Of a stretch of 64,000 nucleotides of DNA, positions 55,114 to 63,898 are shown piece by piece. The translations under genes and the position numbers were made by a program. How positions within the stretch are numbered: the first letter of the stretch is position 1; every line of letters begins with the position of its first letter. The DNA comes from Acidimicrobiia bacterium. Its GTDB lineage: Bacteria > Actinomycetota > Acidimicrobiia > Spongiisociales > UBA11373. The stretch spans positions 16,357 to 80,356 of the forward strand of contig JAFGCH010000016.1 in NCBI GenBank assembly GCA_016932695.1, in the 5' to 3' direction. A model generated the notes under the pieces. The model did no database searches. It had not been told where the DNA came from and saw only the letters and a list, made by a program, of their open reading frames with translations.

Positions 55114-56532
55114 GTGCGCCGGGTGTGCGGATGGCTGCTGCCGGTCCTGATAACGGCAGCGTGCGGGAGCGGGGGGAACAGCGTGTTCACCGCGCCGGTG
55201 ACCACGGCGCCGGCGACGACCTCGTCGTCGGCGCCGACCGACGCTACCGGGGTTGAGACGACGAGCACCACCGTTGTCCCGCCGAGTTCCTCATCGACCA
55301 CAGTCCCGCCGGTCGAGTCGGCCGCGCCCGTCGTCTGGCAGATCGTGCAGCGCTGGGAAGGTCGCCGGCCTCTGGGGTCCTTCGAGGCCACCGTGTGCAA
55401 CCTGGGCGCGTCCCCGGCCACCGGGCTGGAGGCCCTCATCGCCGCCAACGGGGTCGAGGCCCGCATTGCTCTGCCCGAGGTGCCCCCGCGTTGGTGCGTG
55501 GATGCCTACGACCCCGAGTCAAGCTTCACGACTTTCGGGGTCACCGCAGGCCAGACCGTTGCCGTGCGCGCCGTGGTGCGCCGCAACGGCGAGGAGATCC
55601 ACTCCCGGGAGCAGGCGGTAACGGTGAGCCTGATGTCGGCCGAGCCCTCTGTCGAAGTGCTCGAGGCCTACGACTGGTGCAGGACGCACAATGATCCGGA
55701 ACACGGGTTCTGCACTCCCTACGACGCCCGGGCGGCCTGGGACGACCCGCATGAGGTGATGAAGCAGCTCGACCGGTACCTGGTGGTCGTCCCCGCCGTC
55801 TGGGAGCCGTTGGCTGCTCTCACTCTGGCCGACATGGGCATCTGCCTTCCCAGCCTGGAGGCCTACCTGGGCATGACCCTGCCGGCACACACCGTCCCGT
55901 TGCTGTGGCGGTTCGCCGAGTCCGAGGACCGGTCCTTGTTCGCCGCTGGAGGCTCGATCATCCACGTGTTGCCGAAGTCGCTGCATTTCTACGAGGGGAT
56001 CCTCAGCGGCGGCTTCCCGCAGCATTCCTGGGAGTCGGTGTTCTCGGGGCGGTGCTCGGAGGCCCACGAGACGACTCACATGATGATGGACATGGTCCGA
56101 GGGCTGCCCACCTGGCTCAACGAGGGCCTCGCCGTCTACCTGAGCCATCGCGACCGCACCAACTGGTACGTCGATCAGGACCTGATGCGGTGCGAAGAGG
56201 CCGGATACGTCGACATCAACGAGTTCACCGGCGAGGAGACCTTCATCCCCTACGTGGCGCTCGGGCCGGACCCCGGCGCGGGTCCCTACGGGGAGTACTA
56301 CGCCACCGGGGCCTGCTTCTGGGACTACTTCGAGAAGGCCTACGGGCACCAAGCCTTCCTCCTCGTCATGGACGCGTTGGAGGCGACCCGCGATTCCGCA
56401 GGAGGCCCTATCCAAGGGTGCCCCAAGTTCCTGGATCTGGTCACCCCGGTGATCGGCGAAGACATCTCGGCCCTGACCCAGGAGCGGTTCGGCTTCGGCC
56501 CCGACTACTCGTTGTGCAGTGTCGAAGGCTGA
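55114..56532 (+). CDS. lipoprotein with gluzincin-like metallopeptidase signature
   Basis: Lipobox ITAAC, Thr/Ser linker, HETTHMMMDMVRGLPTWLNEGLAVYLSH (HExxH plus NEG). Confidence 0.75.
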   Translation: MRRVCGWLLPVLITAACGSGGNSVFTAPVTTAPATTSSSAPTDATGVETTSTTVVPPSSSSTTVPPVESAAPVVWQIVQRWEGRRPLGSFEATVCNLGASPATGLEALIAANGVEARIALPEVPPRWCVDAYDPESSFTTFGVTAGQTVAVRAVVRRNGEEIHSREQAVTVSLMSAEPSVEVLEAYDWCRTHNDPEHGFCTPYDARAAWDDPHEVMKQLDRYLVVVPAVWEPLAALTLADMGICLPSLEAYLGMTLPAHTVPLLWRFAESEDRSLFAAGGSIIHVLPKSLHFYEGILSGGFPQHSWESVFSGRCSEAHETTHMMMDMVRGLPTWLNEGLAVYLSHRDRTNWYVDQDLMRCEEAGYVDINEFTGEETFIPYVALGPDPGAGPYGEYYATGACFWDYFEKAYGHQAFLLVMDALEATRDSAGGPIQGCPKFLDLVTPVIGEDISALTQERFGFGPDYSLCSVEG

Positions 56533-56547
56533 GGGGCCTTCGGTCCC

Positions 56548-57393
56548 TCAGGGGCGCAGCACCCCAATCACCTCGTCCACGTCGTAGGCCACGGTGGTGG
56601 TGCGGTCCAGATGGCCGAGATCATGCCAGCCCTTCCCCAGCCGGTAGCGGGCCGTCCAGCGGAAGGTGACGGTGATCGGGTAGGCCTCCAGGCGGGGGTG
56701 GCAGTTGCCTCCGGAGGGATGTGACGCCCGGTAGGCGGCCGGGCAGGTCTTGAGGGCGTACGTGTGCCGGGCTTGCCCGTGGGGGTAGGGCAGCAGGGCC
56801 TCCGGGTCGTAGGCGATGGCGGGCGTGCCGTCCCCCCAATCGACCACGGCGGTGGCGACCTCGGCCTCGACCTGCAGCAGGCGGCTATCGGGCAGGGTCT
56901 CGCGATGGTCGAGTGTGGCGGGAAGCGGAGCGCTCAGGAAGGAGGGGAGCCCGGTGATGCCGTGCCTTCCCGGCTGCAGAGTGGGACGGGGCGCCGCCAG
57001 AGGGAAGGAGCGGAACACCTCCCAAGCCCGGGCTTCGATCCAGGAGTCGCCCGGCACCACCAGAGGAAGGGTGGGGTCGGGGCACTCGGGGAGCGCCCAC
57101 AGGGTCCACAGGATCTTCATGTCGTGGGCCGAGTCCCAGGAGTCGAGGCCCGGCGGGTAGGGGGACCAGAACCAGCACAGCCCGGTGTCGGGATGCTCGG
57201 TGGTGGCCAGGTACCGCAAGGGCACTCCGGGGATGGTGGTGCCGGGAGTGCCTCCGCTGGTCGAGGAGGTCCCCTCGGCGCTGCAGTCGATGCCGGTGGG
57301 GGTGATGATGCAGCCCCCGTCGGCTCCGGCGGCGACGGCTGCGGCCAGGGCGAGGGGAGCAAGCAGGGCGATGAGAAGGGTGGTGGCTTTCAC
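56548..57393 (-). CDS. secreted protein with PKD-like element
   Basis: Signal peptide; AVVDWGDGTPAIAYDPEALLPYPHGQARHTYALKTCP. Confidence 0.65.
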   Translation of the reverse strand: MKATTLLIALLAPLALAAAVAAGADGGCIITPTGIDCSAEGTSSTSGGTPGTTIPGVPLRYLATTEHPDTGLCWFWSPYPPGLDSWDSAHDMKILWTLWALPECPDPTLPLVVPGDSWIEARAWEVFRSFPLAAPRPTLQPGRHGITGLPSFLSAPLPATLDHRETLPDSRLLQVEAEVATAVVDWGDGTPAIAYDPEALLPYPHGQARHTYALKTCPAAYRASHPSGGNCHPRLEAYPITVTFRWTARYRLGKGWHDLGHLDRTTTVAYDVDEVIGVLRP

Positions 57394-57460
57394 GCGGGCA
57401 ACCTATGCCCGGGCGTTGCTTCGGGCAATACCCCTGAGGTCGGGTAGGGTGGCGCCCGCC

Positions 57461-58690
57461 ATGGAGACGTCACCGTTCCACGTGCGCCGCATATCACCGG
57501 AGGAGTTCGGCTCGTGGGAGCAGACGCTCGGCGCCACCTTCGGCTTCGATCCGCGTCCCGAAGAGGCGGAGGTCTGGAAGAAGCGGGCCGAGTTCGACAG
57601 GTATCTGGGCGCGTTCGACGGCGAGGAAATGGTGGGTACCGGAGGAGCCCTGACCTACGAGATGACGGTACCCGGCGGGGCCGCGCTCAGCGTCGGCGGG
57701 GTGACTGCCGTGGCCACTCGCCCCACTCACCGCCGCCGCGGGGTGCTCACCGCCGTCATGCGCCGTCTGTTGGCAGATGCCCGGGAACGCGGTGAGGCCG
57801 TCTCGGCGCTGTGGGCGGCCGAGTCTTCCATATACGGCCGCTTCGGCTACGGGGTGGCCATCGAAGGCTGCGACCTCACCCTGGAGCGCCCCTATGCGGC
57901 CCTCGCCGATGCTCGGACGCCGGAGGGCCGGCTACGCCAGGTGAGCGACGGGGAGGCGCGGGAGATGATTCCTGCGGCCTACGCTCGCATGGTGGCGGGC
58001 ATTCCGGGGGCGTTGGCTCGTCGGGAGGCCGACTGGGACCTCTACTTCTACGACCCGGAGCACTGGCGCGACGGCGCCACCGCCCATCGCTACTTGGCCT
58101 ACGAGCGCGACGGCGAGGTGGCCGGCTACGCCCTCTATCGCCAGAAGGAGAACTGGGAGCAGGGTCACGCCCGCAACGAGGTGCGAGTCGGCGATCTGCA
58201 GGCACTCGACGGGGAGGCCTACCGGGCCTTGTGGGGGTACTTCCTCAGCATGGACCTGGTGGCCACCATCAGGGCCTACGCCCGCCCCCTGCGCGATCCG
58301 GTCTCTTTCCTGCTCGTTGCGCCGCGGAGGATGCAGCAGCTGCGGACCGATCACATCTGGCTGCGCTTCGTCGATGTGGCCGCCGCCCTGGCCGCCCGGC
58401 GGTATGGGGTGGAGGGCGAGTTGGTGCTCGAGGTGAGCGACGGTTTCCTCCCGGAGAGCGGCGGGCGCTTCCTGCTGAAAGGCGGCCCGGCGGGCGCGGA
58501 GTGCGTCAGGACCGACCGGGAGCCCGAAGTCCGTCTGTCGGCTGCCGACCTGGCCTCCGCCTACCTGGGTGACTCGCGTTTGGCCGATCTGGCCTGGCTG
58601 GGCCGGGTGCAGGGCGAGGCAGCGGCGGTGACTCGGGCCCATCTCATGTTCTCGTGGCCGGTTGCCCCCTGGTGCACGGTGCACTTCTGA
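57461..58690 (+). CDS. Eis-like GNAT family N-acetyltransferase
   Basis: VGGVTAVATRPTHRRRGVLTAVMRRLLADARERGEAVSALWAAESSIYGRFGYGVA; C-terminal SCP2-like region and VHF end. Confidence 0.9.
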   Translation: METSPFHVRRISPEEFGSWEQTLGATFGFDPRPEEAEVWKKRAEFDRYLGAFDGEEMVGTGGALTYEMTVPGGAALSVGGVTAVATRPTHRRRGVLTAVMRRLLADARERGEAVSALWAAESSIYGRFGYGVAIEGCDLTLERPYAALADARTPEGRLRQVSDGEAREMIPAAYARMVAGIPGALARREADWDLYFYDPEHWRDGATAHRYLAYERDGEVAGYALYRQKENWEQGHARNEVRVGDLQALDGEAYRALWGYFLSMDLVATIRAYARPLRDPVSFLLVAPRRMQQLRTDHIWLRFVDVAAALAARRYGVEGELVLEVSDGFLPESGGRFLLKGGPAGAECVRTDREPEVRLSAADLASAYLGDSRLADLAWLGRVQGEAAAVTRAHLMFSWPVAPWCTVHF

Positions 58691-58712
58691 GCCGCTGCCG
58701 GCGGCGGGGCGG

Positions 58713-59474
58713 TCAGACCAGCAAGTAGGCGGTGGCGCCGGCCGCCAGGCAGTACAGGGCGAAGGGCAGCAGGCCCACGCGCAGCAGTATCCGCAGCAGG
58801 ACGGCGATGGCCAGGTACCCCACCACGGCGGCGACCGCCATGCCCACTACCAGGTCCCAGCTGAAGCCGCCGGCCCGGGCGAGGTCGATGCCGTCGAGGA
58901 GAGCTGCCCCGCCGATGGCCGGGATGGAGAGCAGGAAGGCGAAGCGGGCCGCCTCGGCCCGGGAGAAGCCCTGGGCCATGCCGGCGGTGATGGTCATCCC
59001 GGAGCGGGAGATGCCGGGGAGCAGGGCAAAGGCCTGAGCCAGTCCTACGACCAGGCCGTCGGTCCAGCGTCCCTCGGGGAGGCGGCGCAGGCCGCGCCCC
59101 ACCAGCATGGCGAAGAGCAGAACGACCCCGGTCACCATGAGGGCCACGGCGGCCAGCCAGGGCTCCGAGAAGATCGCCTCGATGGGCCCGTCGAGGGTGA
59201 GGCCGATGATGGCCGCAGGGATCGTGCCCACCGCGAGCAGCAGGAGGATGCGGCGCGCCTCGGGATCCGAGCGCAGGTGCAGCAGCTTGAGCAGGTCGCG
59301 GCGGTAGTAGGCCACCACGGCGAGCAGGGTGCCCACGTGCAGCATCACCGAGGCCGCCAGGCCGGGCGCGTCGAAGCCGAAGATGGCGGGCACCAGGACC
59401 AGGTGCCCGCTCGAGGAGATGGGAAGGAACTCGGTGAGGCCCTGGATCAAGCCCCACACGGCAGCGGTCAGCAC
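58713..59474 (-). CDS. uppP: undecaprenyl-diphosphatase
   Basis: GLIQGLTEFLPISSSGHLVL, LPGISRSGMTITAGM; GTG start. Confidence 0.94.
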   Translation of the reverse strand: MLTAAVWGLIQGLTEFLPISSSGHLVLVPAIFGFDAPGLAASVMLHVGTLLAVVAYYRRDLLKLLHLRSDPEARRILLLLAVGTIPAAIIGLTLDGPIEAIFSEPWLAAVALMVTGVVLLFAMLVGRGLRRLPEGRWTDGLVVGLAQAFALLPGISRSGMTITAGMAQGFSRAEAARFAFLLSIPAIGGAALLDGIDLARAGGFSWDLVVGMAVAAVVGYLAIAVLLRILLRVGLLPFALYCLAAGATAYLLV

Positions 59475-59520
59475 GGATCGGAACGTTAACCGGGCGGCCC
59501 CGCTGCGGCGGCGGGCCCTC

Positions 59521-60042
59521 TCAGGGAGCCACAGCCGCCACCAGGGTGCCGGCGGCCGCGGCCGCGGCCACCAGGGCGGCCGACTCCGCCGGCACGGCCA
59601 CCACCGCCGGGCGGTAGTCCAAGGAGTAGGCATCTCCGCGCTGGGGGGTTACCACCAGGCCCGGCACGGTCACCGGGGGGTCGGCCACCAGCAGCATCAC
59701 CTCATCGCCCGGGCCGGCGTGGGGGCCGATCGCCACCGGGATCTCCCACCACCCTTGCGGGACCTCCGGGCCGTAGCGCAGCAACGCCGGCACCAGAGGG
59801 TCCCCGGCGGCCAGGTCCACCGCCGCCGCGGCTCCCCGGAGGTCGGGCGACGGCAGCAGCCCGGCGGGTGTCTCCCGCCAGGAGACGGCGGAAGCGTCGA
59901 GGGCCTCGCCGGCTTGCAGGTCTCGGGCGGCGAAGGGGTGGGGTTCGAGGGCGGGGGCGCGCCGGTCCCAGGCAAAAGCGCCGAGCACAAGGAGCGCCGC
60001 GGCCGCCCAACGCAGGTACGGGGGGCGGGGCAACCAGTACAC
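59521..60042 (-). CDS. SAF-domain protein (CpaB/RcpC-like)
   Basis: N-terminal TM, then FAARDLQAGEALDASAVSWRETPAGLLP and DLAAGDPLVPALLR. Confidence 0.7.
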   Translation of the reverse strand: MYWLPRPPYLRWAAAALLVLGAFAWDRRAPALEPHPFAARDLQAGEALDASAVSWRETPAGLLPSPDLRGAAAAVDLAAGDPLVPALLRYGPEVPQGWWEIPVAIGPHAGPGDEVMLLVADPPVTVPGLVVTPQRGDAYSLDYRPAVVAVPAESAALVAAAAAAGTLVAAVAP

Positions 60043-60127
60043 CGGTCAAGGTAGCGCCGGTCACCCCCGCCGAGAAGGCCCTCGCGCGCCCGGGGACTGC
60101 CGGGGGCCGCCACCTAGACTCCCCGGC

Positions 60128-60748
60128 GTGGACCTTCGGATCGCGGTCGCGCTGGGCGATTTCTGGAGCGCCGCCGCCGTCGCGGCCGGCTACCTGTTGG
60201 GCAGCATCGACTTCGGGGTGATCGTCTCGCGTCTGTTCGGCGTGGACATCTACGGCACCGGCAGCGGCAACCCCGGGGCGACCAACGTGCTGCGCACCGT
60301 GGGTCGCAAGCAGGCCGCGCTGGTGTTGCTCGGTGATCTGGCCAAAGGGGTGGCGGCCGCGGCCTTGGGGAGCTGGGCCGGGGGGGAGGTCGTCGGCTTC
60401 GCCGCCGGCCTGGCCGCGGTGGCCGGCCACTGCTTCCCCATTTGGCACCGCTTCAAAGGGGGTAAAGGAGTGGCCGCCGCCGGGGGCATGGTTGCCTGGA
60501 TGGAGCCCTGGGCGCTGTTGATCCTGCTGGGGGTCTTCGTAGCGGTGGTGGCCCTCACGCGCAAGGCTTCGCTGGGCTCCCTGCTGGCCGCACTGGGCCT
60601 GGTGCCGGCGCTGGCTTGGTTCGGCCATCGCGGGTGGACTCTGGGCCTGGCCGGGGCGGCGGTGGCTCTGATCACTTGGCGCCATCTGCCGAACATCCGC
60701 CGCCTGTTCGCCGGCCGGGAGCACACCATCGAGGAGGCCGCGTCGTGA
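60128..60748 (+). CDS. plsY: glycerol-3-phosphate acyltransferase
   Basis: GYLLGSIDFGVIVSRLFGVDIYGTGSGNPGATNVLRTVG; GHCFPIWHRFKGGKGVAA. Confidence 0.94.
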   Translation: MDLRIAVALGDFWSAAAVAAGYLLGSIDFGVIVSRLFGVDIYGTGSGNPGATNVLRTVGRKQAALVLLGDLAKGVAAAALGSWAGGEVVGFAAGLAAVAGHCFPIWHRFKGGKGVAAAGGMVAWMEPWALLILLGVFVAVVALTRKASLGSLLAALGLVPALAWFGHRGWTLGLAGAAVALITWRHLPNIRRLFAGREHTIEEAAS

Positions 60749-61572
60749 GAGTACCCGTGGCGGTGATCCCGGCGGCGGGGCGAGGCACCCGCATGCGCCC
60801 CGCCACCCGCAGCGTGCCCAAGGCCCTGCTGCCGGTGGTGGATCGCCCGGTGATCCAGTGGATCGTCGAGGAGGGGATGCGCGCCGGGGTCACCGAATTC
60901 GTGGTGGTGGTCAGCCCGGGAGTGGACGACCTCCTCTACAGCCACTTCGAGGGGATGGAAGGCCTGGAGGAGCTCAAAGGCTTCGCCGGCATCACCCTGA
61001 ATTGGGTCGTCCAGGAGCAGGCTCGGGGCCTGGGGCACGCCGTCCTCCAGGCCCGGGAGGCGGTGGACTACCGCCCGTTCTTCTGCTTGCTGGGCGACAA
61101 CCTGGTCGTGCCCGGCCGGGACCACCTGGCGGCCATGGCGGAGGCCTCCGACGGCCGCTCCGTGGTGTGCCTCCGCCCCCTCGCCGATGAGGACCTCGAA
61201 CGCTACGGGGTGGCGGAGGTGGGAGCGACGCTGGCGGAGCGGGTGGTTGAGGTGAAGGGGGCGGTGGAGAAGCCGGGCCGGGATCGGGCCCCATCGCGCC
61301 TGGGCTTCGTCGGCCGATACCTGTTCACTCCCGAGGTCTTTCCCCTGCTGGCCGGCCTGAGCCCCGGCTACGGGGGGGAGATCCAACTGACGGATGCCAT
61401 CGCCCGCCTCGGGGAGACGGGGAGGTGCCTGGGCTGGGTGGCCGACGAGGACCTGCTGGACGTGGGCAACCCGTCGGGCTACCTGGAGGCGAGCACCGCG
61501 CTGGGCCTGTGGCATCCTGCCGGGGGCGCCCGCTACCGCGAGTTCCTGCGGGGCATGGTCGCGGGGTCGTGA
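60745..61572 (+). CDS. galU: UTP--glucose-1-phosphate uridylyltransferase family protein
   Basis: AVIPAAGRGTRMRPATRSVPKALLPVVDRPVIQWIVEEGM; GEIQLTDAIARL; GTG start overlapping plsY. Confidence 0.92.
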   Translation: MRVPVAVIPAAGRGTRMRPATRSVPKALLPVVDRPVIQWIVEEGMRAGVTEFVVVVSPGVDDLLYSHFEGMEGLEELKGFAGITLNWVVQEQARGLGHAVLQAREAVDYRPFFCLLGDNLVVPGRDHLAAMAEASDGRSVVCLRPLADEDLERYGVAEVGATLAERVVEVKGAVEKPGRDRAPSRLGFVGRYLFTPEVFPLLAGLSPGYGGEIQLTDAIARLGETGRCLGWVADEDLLDVGNPSGYLEASTALGLWHPAGGARYREFLRGMVAGS

Positions 61573-61691
61573 ATCCGCCGGCCGAGACGCCACTGCGGGT
61601 GCCGGCGGTGACGCGGCCGCGGCCCGAGGACGAAGTGCCCCGGGCCGACGCCGACGGTCTTCGGCCGACGGAGGAGGAGGCATGGGGATGA
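61569..61691 (+). CDS. possible 40-aa linker ORF between galU and moaC
   Basis: GTGA overlap with the galU stop, high GC3, ends inside the moaC start region (VNPPAETPLRVPAVTRPRPEDEVPRADADGLRPTEEEAWG). Confidence 0.35.
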   Translation: MNPPAETPLRVPAVTRPRPEDEVPRADADGLRPTEEEAWG

Positions 61692-62155
61692 GCGGCATGA
61701 GCCATCTGGACGACCGAGGCCGGGCTCGCATGGTGGACGTCTCCGGCAAGCCCGAGACGGCGCGGGAGGCAGTGGCCGAGGCCTTCGTGTCCCTAGCACC
61801 CGAGACGCGACGCGCCCTGTTCGCCGGCGAGCTGCCCAAAGGTGACGCCCCGGCGGTGGTGCGCCTCGCCGCCATCATGGGGGCCAAGCGCACCTCCGAC
61901 CTGGTGCCCCTCTGCCATCCCATAGGGCTGAGCGCAGTGGAGGCCCACATCGAGGAAGCCGAGGTCGGGGCGCGCCTCGAGGTACGGGTGGCGGCCACGG
62001 GGCGCACCGGCGTGGAGATGGAGGCCATGACCGGGGCGGTCCTGGGGGCCATCGCCCTGTACGACATGGTCAAGGGCCTCGACCGCGGAGCGGAGATCGG
62101 GCCGGTGCGCCTGCTGCGCAAGTCCGGGGGACGCTCGGGGGAGTGGCGGCGATGA
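61682..62155 (+). CDS. moaC: cyclic pyranopterin monophosphate synthase
   Basis: MVDVSGKPETAREAVAEA, LCHPIGLSAVEA, TGRTGVEMEAMTGAVLGAIALYDMVKGLD. Confidence 0.95.
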   Translation: MGMSGMSHLDDRGRARMVDVSGKPETAREAVAEAFVSLAPETRRALFAGELPKGDAPAVVRLAAIMGAKRTSDLVPLCHPIGLSAVEAHIEEAEVGARLEVRVAATGRTGVEMEAMTGAVLGAIALYDMVKGLDRGAEIGPVRLLRKSGGRSGEWRR

Positions 62156-62640
62156 GGGCCGGCGTGCTCACCGTCAGCGACCGGGTGAGCCGGGGGGAGG
62201 CGGAGGATCACTCCGGGCCCCGCGCCGCGGAACTGCTCGCCGCCTGGGGGTTCGCCGTCGAGGTGCGGGTGGTCCCCGACGGGGTGGCCGAAGTGGAGGC
62301 GGGCCTGCGCTCGTTCCTGGCCTCCGGTGTGGCCCTGGTGGTGACCACAGGGGGCACGGGCTTCGGCCCTCGGGACCTCACCCCAGAGGCCACCCGCGGG
62401 ATCATCGAGAGGGAGGCCCCCGGATTGAGTGAGGCCATGCGGGCGGCCACCTTCGGATTCAACCCTCACGGCATGCTGTCGCGCGGCATCGCCGGAATCG
62501 CCGGCACCGCCTTGGTCGTGAACCTGCCCGGGTCGGTCAAAGGAGTAGAGGAGTCGCTGGCGGTCATCGGGCCCGCGCTGCGCCATGCCTGCGAACTGGC
62601 CGCCGGAGAGCCGTCGGAGCACCGGAGCGGCCTATGCTGA
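62152..62640 (+). CDS. MogA/MoaB family molybdenum cofactor protein
   Basis: GVLTVSDRVSRGEAEDHSGPRAAELL; VVTTGGTGFGPRDLTPEAT; NLPGSVKGVEESL. Confidence 0.92.
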   Translation: MRAGVLTVSDRVSRGEAEDHSGPRAAELLAAWGFAVEVRVVPDGVAEVEAGLRSFLASGVALVVTTGGTGFGPRDLTPEATRGIIEREAPGLSEAMRAATFGFNPHGMLSRGIAGIAGTALVVNLPGSVKGVEESLAVIGPALRHACELAAGEPSEHRSGLC

Positions 62641-62692
62641 GATTCCCCCGGCCTCGGCCCTAGGCTTCGTACCGTTCCAGGAGGGTGATCTC

Positions 62693-62983
62693 GTGAATCG
62701 ACCCGCCGCCGGCGACTCGAGGGATGCCATCTCGCCCGAAGAGCGGCGCCGCCAGGTGCTCGCCCGTCGCCGCCTCGCCCTGGTGGCGCTGATGGTGCTG
62801 GCGGTGGGCACTCTGGTAGGCGCCGTGCTCACCGGGTCCTACTTCCTGCTGGCAGCCACCCTGGTCTGCGACGTGCTGCTGGCCGTCTACATCGCGGTCC
62901 TGCTGCAGATCAAGCGGCATCAGGCGGAAACCCGCTACCTGGGCACCCGCGGGGGCGACCGGGTCGGCGCCGCCGGCTACTAG
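62693..62983 (+). CDS. hypothetical small membrane protein
   Basis: 96 aa, two TM helices, GTG start. Confidence 0.6.
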   Translation: MNRPAAGDSRDAISPEERRRQVLARRRLALVALMVLAVGTLVGAVLTGSYFLLAATLVCDVLLAVYIAVLLQIKRHQAETRYLGTRGGDRVGAAGY

Positions 62984-62993
62984 GAGGCGTGGC

Positions 62994-63611
62994 TTGTCAC
63001 CCGACCTGCGGCCCCTGTCGGAGGCGGTGCGCCCCGTGCTGGACGACAAGTACGTGGCGCGGGAGGCCGGCTACCAGCACTCCCGTCGCATCATCCGGCT
63101 CTCGGCCAACGCCATCCGGGCGTTGCACCGCCGGGAGCGGGAGGCGGCCGCCGCCCTCATGGACGAGGCGGAGGGGCTGCTACGCCGGGCTGAGGCCGCT
63201 GTGGCCTCCCACCCCGACGTGCGCTACGCCGGCTTCCTGGGCGACGCATCCAAGGAGTACGCCGAGGCGCGGCTCACCGCCGCCCTGCTGGAAGGGAACC
63301 CCCTGCCCCTGCCGAACGACCTGGGCGTGGAGCCCGGTCCCTACCTGAACGGCTTGGGTGAGGCTGTAGGCGAGATGCGCCGCCGCTTGCTCGATGCGAT
63401 GCGCGCCGGCGACCTGGCCGAAGGAGAGCGCCTGCTGGAGGGCATGAACGCCATCTGCGACCTGCTGGCCGACCTCGACTACCCCGACGGCATGACCGGC
63501 GGCCTGCGGCGCACCACCGATGTAGCGCGGGCCCTGGTGGAGCGGAGCCGGGCCGACCTGACCAACACCGTGGTCCAGGAGCGCCTCCGCCGCCAGTTGG
63601 CCGGGGAGTAG
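62994..63611 (+). CDS. translin family protein
   Basis: RRIIRLSANAIRALHRREREAA; RYAGFLGDASKEYAEARLTAALL; PLPNDLGVEPGPYLNGLGEAVGEMRRRLLDAMRAGD; DYPDGMTGGLRRTTDVARALVERSRADLT. Confidence 0.82.
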   Translation: MSPDLRPLSEAVRPVLDDKYVAREAGYQHSRRIIRLSANAIRALHRREREAAAALMDEAEGLLRRAEAAVASHPDVRYAGFLGDASKEYAEARLTAALLEGNPLPLPNDLGVEPGPYLNGLGEAVGEMRRRLLDAMRAGDLAEGERLLEGMNAICDLLADLDYPDGMTGGLRRTTDVARALVERSRADLTNTVVQERLRRQLAGE

Positions 63612-63645
63612 AAGAGGCCGAGCCCCGTTACACTCCCTGCCGCCC

Positions 63646-63719
63646 GGGGGTGTAGCTCAGCCCGGCAGAGCGCCTCCCTCGCACGGAGGAAGCCAGGGGT
63701 TCAAATCCCCTCACCTCCA
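63646..63719 (+). tRNA. tRNA-Ala (CGC)
   Basis: Cloverleaf GGGGGTG...CCTCC-CTCGCAC-GGAGG...AGGGG-TTCAAAT-CCCCT-CACCTCC-A with G3:U70. Confidence 0.95.
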
Positions 63720-63740
63720 CCTCTCCGGGACCCTCAGGGC
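63698..63740 (+). repeat. direct repeat copy 1: 3' end of tRNA-Ala plus flank
   Basis: GGTTCAAATCCCCTCACCTCCACCTCTCCGGGACCCTCAGGGC; 40/43 identical to copy 2. Confidence 0.9.
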
Positions 63741-63768
63741 CGCCGCCTGCCGGCGGCGGCTTTGTCTT
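63739..63768 (+). terminator. rho-independent terminator after tRNA-Ala
   Basis: GCCGCCGCC-TGCC-GGCGGCGGC followed by TTTGTCTT. Confidence 0.85.
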
Positions 63769-63855
63769 GGCGGGGGCGAGGGTTTCCGGCTTGCCTGCCG
63801 GTTCTTTTGCGGCTTCGCGGGTGGCCTACGGGCCGGGTGCACAGCGGGCGGAGAA

Positions 63856-63898
63856 GGTTCAAATCCCTTCACCTCCACCATTCCGGGACCCTCAGGGC
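63856..63898 (+). repeat. direct repeat copy 2: orphan tRNA 3' end with CCA
   Basis: GGTTCAAATCCCTTCACCTCCACCATTCCGGGACCCTCAGGGC; no matching 5' tRNA half upstream. Confidence 0.9.

Noticed and set aside
63741-63855. Intact integrative element between the tRNA-Ala repeats
   Set aside because: Only 115 bp separate the repeats, with a terminator and no coding capacity; at most an att scar.
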